Of a DNA stretch of 64,000 bases, positions 21,621-31,858 are shown piece by piece. The position numbers were made by a program, and so were the translations under genes. Numbering within the stretch: position 1 is the first letter of the stretch; each line of letters starts with the position of its first letter. The notes under the pieces were generated by a model. The model had not been told where the DNA came from and made no database searches. It was given only the letters and a program-made list of their open reading frames with translations. Source of the DNA: Providencia sneebia DSM 19967 (GTDB lineage Bacteria > Pseudomonadota > Gammaproteobacteria > Enterobacterales > Enterobacteriaceae); assembly GCF_000314895.2 (NCBI RefSeq), contig NZ_CM001773.1, forward strand, positions 1,708,333-1,772,332. The letters are read 5' to 3'.

Positions 21621-22166
21621 ATGAAAATAAAACCCGATGATCATTGGCGTTGGTATTTTGATCATGACCATGACAGAGTAATGTTAGATCTCGCCAACGG
21701 CATGATATTTCGCTCATGTTTTCCTGCTAAAATGCTGACTGCATTTGCACGTGCTGAAATGCCTTTTAGCATTGAAGATGCTGGAGAATTTTATACCTAT
21801 GATGAGCAGGCAAAAACATTAAACCTTTCAAATGAAGAACGCGCTGAATTAGTGTTAAATAGTTTAGTCGCTTTGCGTTTTTTAAAGCCACAAATGCCCA
21901 AAAGTTGGTACTTTTCTATTGTTCATGAAATGGGAATACCTTTACAAGGTCAGCCGATTCAAGTTCGTATTGAAGGCTCAAATAACTTTGCCACATTTAT
22001 TATTGTGGAAGTTGGCGATTCTGCGAGTTTATGTTTATTAGCGGATCCGCAATTAGAATTACCTGATCGCACATTGCGTTTTTGTGATCCAATAAAGATT
22101 ATGAATGATAGAATGCTAAGGCCACAACGCAATATAAATCGTCTACGCTATGGTAATGTCAGTTAA
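21621..22166 (+). CDS. zapC: Cell division protein ZapC
   Basis: ZapC binds FtsZ and promotes bundling of protofilaments at the division ring. The 181 residues match E. coli ZapC (180): the start KIKPDDHWRWYFD, LDLANGMIFRS, the conserved LKPQMPKSWYFS, and the C-terminal DPIKIMNDRMLRPQ. It has no signal peptide. It is a single gene, convergent with ycbX. Confidence 0.95.
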   Translation: MKIKPDDHWRWYFDHDHDRVMLDLANGMIFRSCFPAKMLTAFARAEMPFSIEDAGEFYTYDEQAKTLNLSNEERAELVLNSLVALRFLKPQMPKSWYFSIVHEMGIPLQGQPIQVRIEGSNNFATFIIVEVGDSASLCLLADPQLELPDRTLRFCDPIKIMNDRMLRPQRNINRLRYGNVS

Positions 22167-22228
22167 TAAACAGTGATATCTTGTTTTTTAAATTGGATCG
22201 GCTGTTTGATCTTTATATTATATGAAAG

Positions 22229-22265
22229 AAAAAAGCCATCATAAAAAGAAAGTATATATGATGGC
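22229..22265 (-). terminator. Terminator of ycbX
   Basis: GCCATCAT/ATGATGGC stem. A plus-strand A-run at 22229-22234 gives a T-tract on the minus strand, 11 bases beyond the ycbX stop. Confidence 0.75.
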
Positions 22266-22275
22266 ATGAGTAGAA

Positions 22276-23397
22276 TTATTTTAAAGATAATCTAACAGCG
22301 CTTTTAGGAATACAGCTACAGGCTAATATATAACCATTATCTTTAATAGCACTTTGTTTAAGTGGTGTAACTTCCCCTTCAATAAGTTTTATTTTGCATT
22401 GACCACAGATCCCCGCACGGCATGAATAAGGCAAATTAATCCCTTTTGATTCTAATTGCTCCAAGATCACTTCTTGATTATTGCCTTCATACTCGAAACT
22501 TTCAAAGCCTAACGTCACGGTTTTTAAATGAGATTGCGTTGAAATATTTTCTGTCTCAGAATCCGATTCACGTTTTTGAGGAATATATTGGCTTGCTTTT
22601 TTCTTTTCGAGAACTGTGATGGTATCGCCAACTCGAATAACACCCGTATTTTGTATAATGACATTCTGTCCAAAATCGACATCGCCTTCAGCATTTGTAC
22701 GAAATGTTTGTAAGGTGGCTAAAGGCTCTGCTTTTGGATGTTTAATCCCTTTTTCTGGGCTGACCGTGGTGAGAATACAACGGCTACACGGTCTATCTAG
22801 GGTAAACACAACCTCACCAATTTGGATGGTACGCCAAGTATCTTCTTCAAAAGGCTGTGCGCCAGTAATAATAAGATTTCCTCGAAATTGTTCCAGCTTG
22901 ATACTCGCAGGGCAGCGTTTTTGTAATTCTTGTACAGATGCTTCATTAATTAGTAAAAAAGGGTAGCCATCCGCAAATGATAATGGGATATCAGGCATTT
23001 TTTTTACTCGACGTGATAATTGAGAACTTAGCCAACGCAGCTGTACTGGCTCATCAAAATAACCACTTAGCCATGTATTGATTGCTTCCGGTGCAATTAA
23101 TGCATGAAAATGATTTCCCCATACTTCAGTTGGACTCTGATTATTATCAAAGTCCTGATACAATACTGTCGCGCTTTTACCGTCAGGTGCTTGGAGATAG
23201 ATGCCGTTGTTAAGCATAGCTGGTGTAAACAGTAACATCTGTGGGTATTTTCTTGCTGTAATAAATTTACCCTCTGGTGTTGTTACCATAAAGTTACGAT
23301 CAAACATCAGCCCGCTGGTATCAGCATAAGCATGAGATAGACGGATCCCCCTCATTGATTTGACTGGGTGTGTGTAAAGGCGTGAAAGCGTTATCAT
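22276..23397 (-). CDS. ycbX: MOSC domain protein YcbX with C-terminal 2Fe-2S ferredoxin
   Basis: In E. coli YcbX is a molybdenum-cofactor-dependent enzyme that reduces N-hydroxylated base analogues such as 6-hydroxylaminopurine. The 373 residues have an N-terminal MOSC beta-barrel (YTHPVKSMRG), then the MOSC core with FRGNLII and the conserved cysteine in DRPCSRCILTTV that binds the cofactor. The C-terminal ferredoxin domain has ligands CRAGICGQCK and a later CSC. The domain order and length match E. coli. It is divergent from rlmL. Confidence 0.95.
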   Translation of the reverse strand: MITLSRLYTHPVKSMRGIRLSHAYADTSGLMFDRNFMVTTPEGKFITARKYPQMLLFTPAMLNNGIYLQAPDGKSATVLYQDFDNNQSPTEVWGNHFHALIAPEAINTWLSGYFDEPVQLRWLSSQLSRRVKKMPDIPLSFADGYPFLLINEASVQELQKRCPASIKLEQFRGNLIITGAQPFEEDTWRTIQIGEVVFTLDRPCSRCILTTVSPEKGIKHPKAEPLATLQTFRTNAEGDVDFGQNVIIQNTGVIRVGDTITVLEKKKASQYIPQKRESDSETENISTQSHLKTVTLGFESFEYEGNNQEVILEQLESKGINLPYSCRAGICGQCKIKLIEGEVTPLKQSAIKDNGYILACSCIPKSAVRLSLK

Positions 23398-23502
23398 TAA
23401 TTAATCCTTATAATTATAATTGTTGCTACGCAACTTTATGACAAGTGCATAAGATTAGCTATAATGCGCAACAATTTTTCCCTCTAATTGGTAAAAAATA
23501 CT

Positions 23503-25611
23503 ATGAATTCTCTGTTTGCCAGCACAGCTCGTGGCCTAGAAGAACTACTAAAATCGGAACTCGAAGCGCTGGGCGCTAGCCAGTGCAAAGTTGCACAAGG
23601 GGGCGTCTACTTTCAAGCCGATGAACGGGTCATGTACCAAAGTCTGCTTTGGAGCAGGCTGGCATCCCGTATCTTGTTACCACTGAATGAATTTAATGTT
23701 TATAGCGATTTAGATTTATATCTAGGCGTTCAAGCCATTGACTGGACAGAAATCTTCCCCGTTGATGCAACTTTTGCTGTTCATTTTAGTGGCACGAATG
23801 ACGAAATTCGCAATAGCCAATATGGTGCATTAAAAGTTAAAGATGCCATTGTAGATTGTTTTGTGCGAAAAATAGATCAGCGTCCAGATGTTGCGCGCCA
23901 ACAACCTGATATTCGCGTCAATGTGTATTTGAATAAAGAAAAAGCGAGTGTTGCACTAGATTTAAGTGGTGATTCATTACATATCCGGGGTTATCGTGAT
24001 CTAGCAGGTCAAGCACCATTAAAAGAAACGTTAGCCGCGGCAATTATTAGCCGTTCCGGCTGGCAGAAGGGAACGCCGTTAGTCGATCCGATGTGTGGTT
24101 CTGGAACGCTCGTAATTGAAGCTGCAATGATTGCGGCTGATAAAGCACCGGGCTTGCATCGCACACACTGGGGCTTTTATTCATGGTTGAAATATAATCC
24201 CGAATTATGGCGTGAGCTAACCACAGAAGCGCAGGTTCGTTTCCGTCAGGGATTAACAGAAACCACATCCCGTTTTTATGGTTTTGATATAGATAAACGT
24301 GTTTTAGATATGGCTCGTGCCAATGCGCGTAGAGCTGGCGTTCAAGATCTTGTCAGCTTTAATCAAGGTGATGCTGCCATGCTGGAAAATCCAGTTAAGA
24401 CAGATATCACGGGAACAATTTTAAGTAATCCTCCTTATGGTGAGCGTTTAGATAGCGAACCTGCTCTGATTGCCCTGCATAGCCAGTTAGGCCGAGCAGT
24501 AAAAGCGCATTTTCCAGGATGGCGCTTATCTATTTTTAGCGCATCACCTGAATTATTGAGCTGCTTACAATTGCGTTCTGAAAGAGAATTTAAGGCGAAA
24601 AATGGTCCTTTAGATTGTGTACAAAAAAATTATTTACTCGCACAAACACCATCTGAAACTGTGAGTGAAATTTCGCCTGATTTTGCAAATAGATTACGTA
24701 AAAACCACAAAAAACTGAGTAAATGGGCTAAACAGCAGGGAATTGAATGCTATCGTGTTTATGACGCTGATTTGCCAGAATACAACGTTGCTGTTGATAT
24801 TTATGGCGAAAAGGTGGTTATACAAGAATATGCACCACCAAAAACAGTTGATGAGCGTAAAGCGCGCCAACGTTTATTTGATGTCATTACGGCAACAATG
24901 AATGTATTACAGCTTTCATCAAATCAATTGATCTTAAAAACACGCCAGCGCCAAAAAGGTAAACAGCAATATGAAAAATTAGCGCAAAAAGAAGATTTCT
25001 TTTTAGTGCAAGAATACAACGCTAAAATGCTGGTTAACTTAACGGATTATTTGGATACTGGGCTATTTTTAGATCACCGAATTGCGCGACGCATCTTAGG
25101 GCAAATGAGTCGTGATGCCGATTTTCTAAATCTCTTTTGCTACACCGGTTCTGCAACGGTACATGCCGGATTAGGTGGCGCGAAGAGCACCACATCAGTT
25201 GATATGTCACGTACTTATCTTGAGTGGGCTGAGAAAAACTTGCAAGCCAATGGCCTAACTGGACGTCAACATCGCCTTATTCAAGCTGATTGTTTGAGCT
25301 GGTTGGCAAATAGTGATGAACAATTTGATGTGATTTTTATTGATCCACCTACATTTTCTAACTCAAAGCGCATGGATGGTACATTCGATGTACAACGCGA
25401 TCATGTGCAACTTATAACACATTTAAAACGTCTATTACGCAAAGGGGGAACTATTATGTTCTCTAATAATAAGCGTGGTTTTAAAATGGATGTGGAAGCA
25501 TTACAAGAATTAGGATTACAGGCAGAAGAAATTACGGCGAAAACACGTTCAGAGGACTTTGCCCGTAACCGTCAGATTCATAACTGCTGGCTTATTCGCC
25601 ATGCAGCGTAA
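23503..25611 (+). CDS. rlmL: Bifunctional 23S rRNA methyltransferase RlmKL
   Basis: Methylates 23S rRNA at G2445 (N2, RlmL half) and G2069 (N7, RlmK half). Start at 23503 ([16 protein letters not shown]) gives 702 residues as in E. coli; an upstream TTG at 23488 would add five. N-terminal THUMP domain, then the first methyltransferase with [13 protein letters not shown] and the NPPYGERL catalytic motif near residue 310. The C-terminal methyltransferase has [14 protein letters not shown] and [11 protein letters not shown]. uup begins 11 bases downstream. Confidence 0.97.
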   Translation: MNSLFASTARGLEELLKSELEALGASQCKVAQGGVYFQADERVMYQSLLWSRLASRILLPLNEFNVYSDLDLYLGVQAIDWTEIFPVDATFAVHFSGTNDEIRNSQYGALKVKDAIVDCFVRKIDQRPDVARQQPDIRVNVYLNKEKASVALDLSGDSLHIRGYRDLAGQAPLKETLAAAIISRSGWQKGTPLVDPMCGSGTLVIEAAMIAADKAPGLHRTHWGFYSWLKYNPELWRELTTEAQVRFRQGLTETTSRFYGFDIDKRVLDMARANARRAGVQDLVSFNQGDAAMLENPVKTDITGTILSNPPYGERLDSEPALIALHSQLGRAVKAHFPGWRLSIFSASPELLSCLQLRSEREFKAKNGPLDCVQKNYLLAQTPSETVSEISPDFANRLRKNHKKLSKWAKQQGIECYRVYDADLPEYNVAVDIYGEKVVIQEYAPPKTVDERKARQRLFDVITATMNVLQLSSNQLILKTRQRQKGKQQYEKLAQKEDFFLVQEYNAKMLVNLTDYLDTGLFLDHRIARRILGQMSRDADFLNLFCYTGSATVHAGLGGAKSTTSVDMSRTYLEWAEKNLQANGLTGRQHRLIQADCLSWLANSDEQFDVIFIDPPTFSNSKRMDGTFDVQRDHVQLITHLKRLLRKGGTIMFSNNKRGFKMDVEALQELGLQAEEITAKTRSEDFARNRQIHNCWLIRHAA

Positions 25612-25622
25612 AGGATAAAACA

Positions 25623-27530
25623 ATGGCTTTAATTAATTTGTCTGGTGCATATCTTTCGTTTAGTGATGCACCACTATTAGATAATACCGAAATTCACATT
25701 GAAGATAACGAACGTGTTTGTTTAGTTGGCCGCAATGGTGCGGGTAAATCAACGTTGATGCGTGTGTTAACCAAAGAACAGCCTTTGGATGACGGGCAAC
25801 TGCTTTATCAACAAGATTTGGTGGTTGCGCGTTTACAACAAGATCCACCCAGAAATGTTGAAGGAACTATTTTTGATTTTGTGGCAGAAGGTGTTGAAGA
25901 ACAAGCTCAATACCTAAAAGATTACCACCACATTTCTAAACTTGTTGAGACAGATCCGAGTGAGAAAAATCTCAATAAAATGGCTGAAATACAAGAAATT
26001 TTAGATAGCCGTAATTTATGGTTATTAGATTCACGTATTAGTGATGTGCTGAAAAAATTAGAGTTGCCAGCTGATGCGCAATTGTCTTCACTTTCTGGTG
26101 GATGGTTACGTAAAGCCGCACTAGCGAGAGCACTAGTGAGTAATCCGCGTGTACTATTTTTAGATGAACCAACGAACCATTTAGATATCGAAGCAATAGT
26201 TTGGCTAGAAAATTTCTTGAAAGATTTTCAAGGCAGCATCGTTTTTATCTCCCATGACCGTTCTTTTATTCGTAATATGGCAACTCGAATTATTGATCTG
26301 GACAGAGGCAAACTGATGTCTTGGCCGGGTAATTATGATCAATATCTTGAAGCTAAAGAAGAAGCTTTGCGTGTAGAAGAGATGCAAAACGCTGAATTTG
26401 ACCGCAAACTTGCTCAAGAAGAAACGTGGATCAGACAAGGAATTAAGGCGCGTCGTACGCGTAATGAAGGCCGAGTTCGCGCGCTTAAAGCATTGCGAGT
26501 CGAGCGCTCACAAAGACGCGAAGTGATGGGCAGTGCAAAAATGCAAGTGGGAGAAGCTGCACGCTCAGGGAAAATTGTCTTTGAGATTGAAAATGTCAAT
26601 TACCGAATTGATAACAAAGTATTGGTTAAAGATTTTAGCGCTCAAGTATTACGTGGCGACAAAATTGCGCTTGTTGGCCCAAATGGTTGTGGAAAAACAA
26701 CGTTATTAAAACTGATGTTGGGGGATTTACAACCCGATAGCGGAAGTGTTCATTGTGGTACAAAATTAGAAGTCGCTTATTTCGACCAGCACCGAGCAGC
26801 ACTTGATCCTGATAAAACTGTTATGGATAACCTTGCGGAAGGCAAGCAAGAAGTGATGGTAAATGGCAAACCTCGGCACGTGTTAGGTTATTTGCAGGAC
26901 TTTATGTTCCCACCAAAACGCGCAATGACACCTGTGCGTGCATTATCAGGTGGTGAGCGTAACCGTTTGTTACTTGCCCGTTTATTCTTAAAACCAAGCA
27001 ATTTATTAATTCTTGATGAACCAACAAATGACCTTGATGTAGAAACACTGGAGCTGCTCGAAGAACTGGTTGATGGTTATCAAGGTACTGTATTACTCGT
27101 CAGCCATGATCGTGAATTTGTTGATAATAGTGTAACAGAATGTTGGATCTTTGAAGGCAACGGCGAAATTAACCGCTATACTGGAGGCTATTTTGATGCC
27201 CAGCAGCAAAAAGCACAAACCGTGAGTTTGAAAGCTGAGCAACAAAGTAAACTTTCTGAGCAGAATAAATCGGCAAAAGAAAAAGAAGCACCAAAGCGGA
27301 ATAATAAGATAAGCTATCATTTACTCCGTGAATTAGAACAATTACCATCAAAACTTGAACAACTTGAGAGCGAAATTGAAAGCCTGCAAGCTATTATTGG
27401 TGATGCTAATTTCTTTAACCAATCTCATGATGAAACAGAAAAAACGCTCAGCTTGTTAGCTCAAAAAGAGCAAGAATTAGAGCAAGCATTTGACCGTTGG
27501 CAGGAATTAGACCTCCTTAAAAATGGTTAA
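25623..27530 (+). CDS. uup: ABC-F ATPase Uup
   Basis: A soluble ABC-F protein of the ribosome-binding class; in E. coli uup mutants show raised precise excision of transposons. The 635 residues equal E. coli. It has two ATP-binding halves: GRNGAGKST, LSGGWLRKAALARAL and FLDEPTNHLD in the first; GPNGCGKTT, LSGGERNRLLLARLF and ILDEPTNDLD in the second. A charged linker lies between, and a C-terminal coiled coil (about 550-630) binds DNA in the E. coli protein. It is probably co-transcribed with rlmL. Confidence 0.96.
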   Translation: MALINLSGAYLSFSDAPLLDNTEIHIEDNERVCLVGRNGAGKSTLMRVLTKEQPLDDGQLLYQQDLVVARLQQDPPRNVEGTIFDFVAEGVEEQAQYLKDYHHISKLVETDPSEKNLNKMAEIQEILDSRNLWLLDSRISDVLKKLELPADAQLSSLSGGWLRKAALARALVSNPRVLFLDEPTNHLDIEAIVWLENFLKDFQGSIVFISHDRSFIRNMATRIIDLDRGKLMSWPGNYDQYLEAKEEALRVEEMQNAEFDRKLAQEETWIRQGIKARRTRNEGRVRALKALRVERSQRREVMGSAKMQVGEAARSGKIVFEIENVNYRIDNKVLVKDFSAQVLRGDKIALVGPNGCGKTTLLKLMLGDLQPDSGSVHCGTKLEVAYFDQHRAALDPDKTVMDNLAEGKQEVMVNGKPRHVLGYLQDFMFPPKRAMTPVRALSGGERNRLLLARLFLKPSNLLILDEPTNDLDVETLELLEELVDGYQGTVLLVSHDREFVDNSVTECWIFEGNGEINRYTGGYFDAQQQKAQTVSLKAEQQSKLSEQNKSAKEKEAPKRNNKISYHLLRELEQLPSKLEQLESEIESLQAIIGDANFFNQSHDETEKTLSLLAQKEQELEQAFDRWQELDLLKNG

Positions 27531-27565
27531 TATCCACGATGTGAAATAAGAGGGGGAGAATCGCC

Positions 27566-28843
27566 TTGTGCTCTCATGAATCTCATGAACATGTATTGTG
27601 TAATCAATGTGACATGCTCGTTTCTGTGCCTGAATTGCAGCAAGGCAGCAAAGCGACATGTCCACGTTGTCATACAACATTAGTCTCAAAGTGGCGTTAT
27701 CCCTACAAACAACCCGCAGCATATGCATTTAGTGCTTTAGTTATGCTGCTGATTGCTTGCTTTTTTCCTTTTGTGAAAATGAGTGCGGCAGGTATTGAAA
27801 ATGAAATCTCAATTTTTCAAATCATTGAGATAATAGGGGCGACGCGCTATAACGCGTTAGCGCTCTTTTTCCTCTTTTTTGCATTAGTGATACCTGCCTT
27901 TTGTATGGTAATTATTATCCTCTTTGGTCTACAGGTTCATATCCATAAGAAAATTAAGGTATGGTTTAGCCGTATCTTATTTCAAATGAAATCTTGGTGT
28001 ATGGCTGAGATTTTCTTAGCGGGTGTCCTCGTTAGTTTTGTGAAATTAATTGCTTATGGGGATATTGGCGTTGGGTTGAGTTTCTTACCATATTGCCTAT
28101 TTTGTGTTCTGCAAGTTAGGGCATTTCAATGTTTGGATAGGCACTGGATGTGGAATAGAATTGAGCCTGCACCAAAACTGGAGCAAAAATTGCAAGTCGG
28201 TAAGACGGGGATAAGCCAAAATGTGCGCCTATGTTTAACTTGTACGGCGATTTTACCTGCTGAACAATCTAAGTGCCCGCGTTGTTACTCTCATGGTAGT
28301 GTCCGCAAGCACCAAAGTTTACAGTGGACAGTGGCATTATTGCTAACCTCTTTCATATTATATATTCCTGCAAATCTGCTTCCTGTTATGACAACGAGCA
28401 TGCTAGGTAGTGACATGCACTCGACTATTATGGACGGGGTTATTCTTTTGTGGGGCGATGGATCATATCCTGTCGCATTAGTGATTTTTATTGCCAGTAT
28501 TATGGTGCCATCATTAAAAATGATTGGTATTGCTTGGCTGTGCCTAGATTCTCGCGGATACGGAAATAAAGATCCGCATCGTATGCACTTTATTTATGAA
28601 TTAGTCGAATATGTAGGACGTTGGTCTATGATTGATGTTTTTGTTATTACTATTTTGGCTTCTTTAGTACAAATGGGGCAATTGATGAATATAGTCCCTG
28701 CACAGGGCGTTATTTTCTTTGGTGTTGTCGTTATTTTAACGATGTTTGCAGCGATAGCATTCGACCCAAGATTAACATGGGATCGCTGCGCAAAAAAACA
28801 CGCACTAAAGACTGTTGAACAACAAGAAGGAGCCATCGGATGA
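27566..28843 (+). CDS. pqiA: Membrane protein PqiA of the Pqi lipid transporter
   Basis: The inner-membrane part of the PqiABC inter-membrane lipid transport system. The 425 residues hold two repeats, each a cytoplasmic zinc-ribbon (CNQCDMLV...CPRC and CLTCTAIL...CPRC) followed by about four membrane helices. The start is a TTG at 27566, supported by the AGGGGGAG ribosome-binding site eight bases away and by alignment with E. coli PqiA, which begins Met-Cys-Glu-His. The stop overlaps pqiB by four bases (ATGA), so translation is coupled. Confidence 0.95.
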   Translation: MCSHESHEHVLCNQCDMLVSVPELQQGSKATCPRCHTTLVSKWRYPYKQPAAYAFSALVMLLIACFFPFVKMSAAGIENEISIFQIIEIIGATRYNALALFFLFFALVIPAFCMVIIILFGLQVHIHKKIKVWFSRILFQMKSWCMAEIFLAGVLVSFVKLIAYGDIGVGLSFLPYCLFCVLQVRAFQCLDRHWMWNRIEPAPKLEQKLQVGKTGISQNVRLCLTCTAILPAEQSKCPRCYSHGSVRKHQSLQWTVALLLTSFILYIPANLLPVMTTSMLGSDMHSTIMDGVILLWGDGSYPVALVIFIASIMVPSLKMIGIAWLCLDSRGYGNKDPHRMHFIYELVEYVGRWSMIDVFVITILASLVQMGQLMNIVPAQGVIFFGVVVILTMFAAIAFDPRLTWDRCAKKHALKTVEQQEGAIG

Positions 28844-30489
28844 CTCAGCAAGAAACATCACAGGCTAATGCCAAAGTGAGTAAATTAAAAAGTTGGTCAC
28901 CTGTTTGGGTGATCCCCATTATTACGGTATTAATTGGTGCATGGATACTGTTTTACCACTTTAGCCATCAAGGCCCTGAAGTCACATTGATTACTTACAA
29001 TGCGGAAGGTATTGAAGCGGGTAAAACTAAGATCAAGAGCCGCAGTGTCGATATCGGTATTGTCGAAAGTGTCACATTAGATGACAACTTTAGTCGCGTT
29101 GTGATAAAAGCACGCCTCAATAACAATATGAAAGAGTTATTGCGTACTGACTCCGCTTTTTGGATAGTCAAACCCACCATTGGGCGTGAAGGTGTGACAG
29201 GATTAGGCACATTATTGTCAGGTGTCTTTATTGAAGTTCAACCCGGAACGGCTAGTACAGCGCATACAGAATTCACTTTACTTGATTCACCACCTTTAGC
29301 TTCACCAGATGCGAAAGGGATCCGCATAGAATTAATTAGTGATAAAGCAGGGCAGCTAAACGCCGGCGATCCAGTCCTATTCAAAGGTTATCGGGTGGGT
29401 TCTGTAGAAACTAGCCAGTTTAATATGAAAGGCCGTGATATGCGTTATCAGCTATTTATCAACGCGCCTTACGACCAACTAATCAACAGTAATGTACGGT
29501 TTTGGAAAGATAGTGGTATTGCCTTTGACATGTCATCCCAAGGGCTACATGTAGAATTAGGTTCTCTTGCTACCCTGCTAACAGGGGGCGTCAGTTTTGA
29601 TGTTCCTGATGGTTGGATGGCAGGTGAAAGTGTTAAAGAAAACACAGTCTTCACATTATTTGATAGTAAAAGTAGCATCCAAAACTCGTTGTATACATCA
29701 TATCAAGACTTTGTGTTATTTTTCTCTGATTCTGTACGTGGCTTACAGCCTGGTGCGCCGGTCGAGTTCCGTGGTATTCGCTTGGGTACGGTGGCAAAAG
29801 TCCCATTCTATACTGATGGATTTGACCAAAAATTAGATAACGACTTCCGTATTCCTGTCTTAATCCATATTGAGCCTGAACGTTTTGCTAAAGATGTCGG
29901 TGCTGATTTTAACTTGAAAGAAGAACTCAAAGCAGCGATGAAAGATGGATTACGTGCTTCATTAAAATCAGGTAATTTACTGACTGGAGCACTCTTTGTT
30001 GATCTTGATTTTGTGCCTAATGTTCCTCCATATACAGGCCCAGATGTGATTGCTGGCTATAAAATTATTCCAACAACAAGTGCGGGCTTAGCGCAAATTC
30101 AGCAAAAAGTTATTTCAGTGTTGGATAAAATCAATAGCATGCCAGTTGAGCCTATGTTGAATCAAACAACGAAAACATTGGCTGAAGGGCAAAAAACAAT
30201 TCAAGAAGCACAAGTGATGCTGGGTGAATTGAATAAACTCATGGGCAGCAAAGATTTCCAAAACTTACCGCGTGATCTACAAAAAACATTGAATGAAATG
30301 AATCGGGCAATGCAAGGGTTCCAACCGGGTTCTCCTGCATATAATAAGATGGTTGATAATATGCAACGCTTAGACCAAGTTCTCAGGGAAGTGCAACCAT
30401 TATTGCGTACGCTAAATAGTAAGAGTAATGCCCTTGTATTTGAAGCTGAGCCTACAAAGGACCCTGTACCTAAAGGAGTGAAAAAATAA
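28840..30489 (+). CDS. pqiB: MCE-domain protein PqiB
   Basis: PqiB forms a periplasm-spanning tube of stacked MCE rings that carries lipids between inner and outer membranes. The 549 residues have one N-terminal membrane helix (WVIPIITVLIGAWILFYHF, residues ~24-42) and three MCE domains. These start near ITYNAEGIEAGKTKIKSR, ELISDKAGQLNAGDPVLFKG and FFSDSVRGLQPGAPVEFRG. A C-terminal amphipathic helical needle (about 430-530) completes it. It overlaps pqiA and pqiC at both ends. Confidence 0.96.
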   Translation: MTQQETSQANAKVSKLKSWSPVWVIPIITVLIGAWILFYHFSHQGPEVTLITYNAEGIEAGKTKIKSRSVDIGIVESVTLDDNFSRVVIKARLNNNMKELLRTDSAFWIVKPTIGREGVTGLGTLLSGVFIEVQPGTASTAHTEFTLLDSPPLASPDAKGIRIELISDKAGQLNAGDPVLFKGYRVGSVETSQFNMKGRDMRYQLFINAPYDQLINSNVRFWKDSGIAFDMSSQGLHVELGSLATLLTGGVSFDVPDGWMAGESVKENTVFTLFDSKSSIQNSLYTSYQDFVLFFSDSVRGLQPGAPVEFRGIRLGTVAKVPFYTDGFDQKLDNDFRIPVLIHIEPERFAKDVGADFNLKEELKAAMKDGLRASLKSGNLLTGALFVDLDFVPNVPPYTGPDVIAGYKIIPTTSAGLAQIQQKVISVLDKINSMPVEPMLNQTTKTLAEGQKTIQEAQVMLGELNKLMGSKDFQNLPRDLQKTLNEMNRAMQGFQPGSPAYNKMVDNMQRLDQVLREVQPLLRTLNSKSNALVFEAEPTKDPVPKGVKK

Positions 30490-31046
30490 TGCGATATATT
30501 GTATCGATATTAGTTTTAATGCTGGCGGCTTGTAGCAGCACCCCCGAGAAAAAGTATTACCAATTGCCGATGAAAGCATCGGCAGCCCAAACAGCAACGG
30601 TGATGGGGCAAAAAAATCAAATTTGGTTACAGCGTGTGATGCTATCTGATGTACTGACATCCAATGGGATTACTTACCAAACATCAGATGTGAGTTACAC
30701 GAATGCCAGCTCACATTTATGGGCAAGTCCGTTAGAGCAGCAATTAGGCCAATCTATGGTCAATGAACTGTCTTCTCAATTGCCTGAAAGATTAGTTTCA
30801 TTGCAACCATTGCAGAACTCGCCTGATACTTTGGATATAACGCTGACGGCATTTAATGGCCGTTATGATGGTAAAGTGCTTATTCAAGGTTTTTGGACGT
30901 TATCGGATGGTAAAGAGATTGTCCGCCGTAACTTTGATATTCAATTGGAACAAAAAGAAGATGGATATCCAGATTTAGTTCGAACATTATCTGAAGGTTG
31001 GCAGCAAGTTGCACAAGGTATTGTAAAAGAAATCAATAAACTTTAA
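30489..31046 (+). CDS. pqiC: Outer-membrane lipoprotein PqiC (YmbA)
   Basis: The lipoprotein partner of PqiB, anchored in the outer membrane. The 185 residues open with a lipoprotein signal ending in the lipobox LMLAAC (Cys15), followed by SSTPEKKYYQL. The rest matches the ABC-type transport auxiliary fold (SNGITYQTSDVSYTNASSHLWASPLEQQLG). Its ATG shares one base with the pqiB stop (TAATG). Confidence 0.95.
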   Translation: MRYIVSILVLMLAACSSTPEKKYYQLPMKASAAQTATVMGQKNQIWLQRVMLSDVLTSNGITYQTSDVSYTNASSHLWASPLEQQLGQSMVNELSSQLPERLVSLQPLQNSPDTLDITLTAFNGRYDGKVLIQGFWTLSDGKEIVRRNFDIQLEQKEDGYPDLVRTLSEGWQQVAQGIVKEINKL

Positions 31047-31117
31047 TTTATTTTAATCGTTATTGTATTTCAGTAAATAGACACGTAGCGTTAGTGATTT
31101 ATCCAATACGCCGCAAA

Positions 31118-31152
31118 CCCCGACCTTTAGGGCGGGAGAGATGGCAACGTTG
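31118..31152 (+). other. Hairpin resembling an IS200/IS605-type right end
   Basis: CCCGACC-TTTA-GGGCGGG (31119-31136, one mismatch in seven pairs) followed by AGAGATGGCAAC looks like the right-end hairpin of IS200/IS605-IS1341 (tnpB) elements. No tnpA or tnpB is nearby. It could be a solo end or a chance hairpin; no database check was possible. Confidence 0.3.
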
Positions 31153-31178
31153 TTACTTTTCTATTAATAAACATGCAT

Positions 31179-31213
31179 ATGCACTTTGGTTATAATGACC
31201 AAAGTGCATTTTT
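31179..31213 (+). terminator. Terminator of the pqi operon
   Basis: A perfect 12 bp stem, ATGCACTTTGGT with ACCAAAGTGCAT, with a seven-base loop, then TTTTTC, about 130 bases after pqiC. Confidence 0.85.
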
Positions 31214-31446
31214 CATACTTATTGTCTCTATCTTAATCAATTGTATTATAACGCTAAAATAATTTTTGATTAAAAATCAATGTATTACGTTGTGTGTGGA
31301 AATGTAATTCACATTTATTAGATTTATGACATTTATATTAAATTCTTTACTTGATTTTCTTTTTGCCCAGTTGTATTTCTATAGTGTACTTAGTTGAAGT
31401 TAAGTACTGTTTTCTTTTCCATTTTTAATGATGAGGGAAGTAAGGC

Positions 31447-31617
31447 ATGAAAAGACAGAAACGAGACCGTTTAGAAAGAGCTTTATCGAGAGGTTATCAA
31501 GCAGGCATCGCAGGACGTTCCAAAGAGTTATGCCCCTATCAGGCTATTGATGCGCGATCACATTGGTTAGGAGGCTGGCGAAAGGCGATGGAGGATAGAG
31601 CAATCTTATCTGCATAG
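31447..31617 (+). CDS. rmf: Ribosome modulation factor
   Basis: RMF dimerises 70S ribosomes into inactive 100S particles in stationary phase. The 56 codons read MKRQKRDRLERALSRGYQAG and onwards, including AGRSKELCPYQ and HWLGGWRKAMEDR, nearly the same as the 55-residue E. coli RMF. A TAAGG ribosome-binding site precedes the ATG. The location downstream of pqiC and upstream of fabA is conserved. The 400 bases before it hold the pqi terminator, the possible IS end, and the rmf promoter region. Confidence 0.97.
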   Translation: MKRQKRDRLERALSRGYQAGIAGRSKELCPYQAIDARSHWLGGWRKAMEDRAILSA

Positions 31618-31715
31618 CACAGATTAAAGTGCTTATATCTTGCAGATATCACTATTATTCAAAAATTAAAAAATGAAGATCGTTATTTTTTAATTTATCT
31701 ATTGTTAAGGTTTTT

Positions 31716-31740
31716 AACCTCCGCAAATGCGGAGGTTTTC
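31716..31740 (+). terminator. Terminator of rmf
   Basis: AACCTCCGC/GCGGAGGTT stem with an AAAT loop, then TTTTC, 98 bases after rmf. Confidence 0.85.
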
Positions 31741-31795
31741 GCTTAAAACACCACGGTAAATTTCTTTTAATTATTAGTTGGTTAACCCTAATGAC

Positions 31796-31827
31796 AAAAA
31801 ATCCCTCATAGTAAATGAAGGATTTTT
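31796..31827 (-). terminator. Terminator of fabA
   Basis: AAAAAATCCCTCAT pairs with ATGAAGGATTTTT with one mismatch around a five-base loop. The outer A-run provides the T-tract on the minus strand, 32 bases beyond fabA. Confidence 0.85.
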
Positions 31828-31858
31828 ATAACACAGTGCAAATAGCTGTATTCAATAA

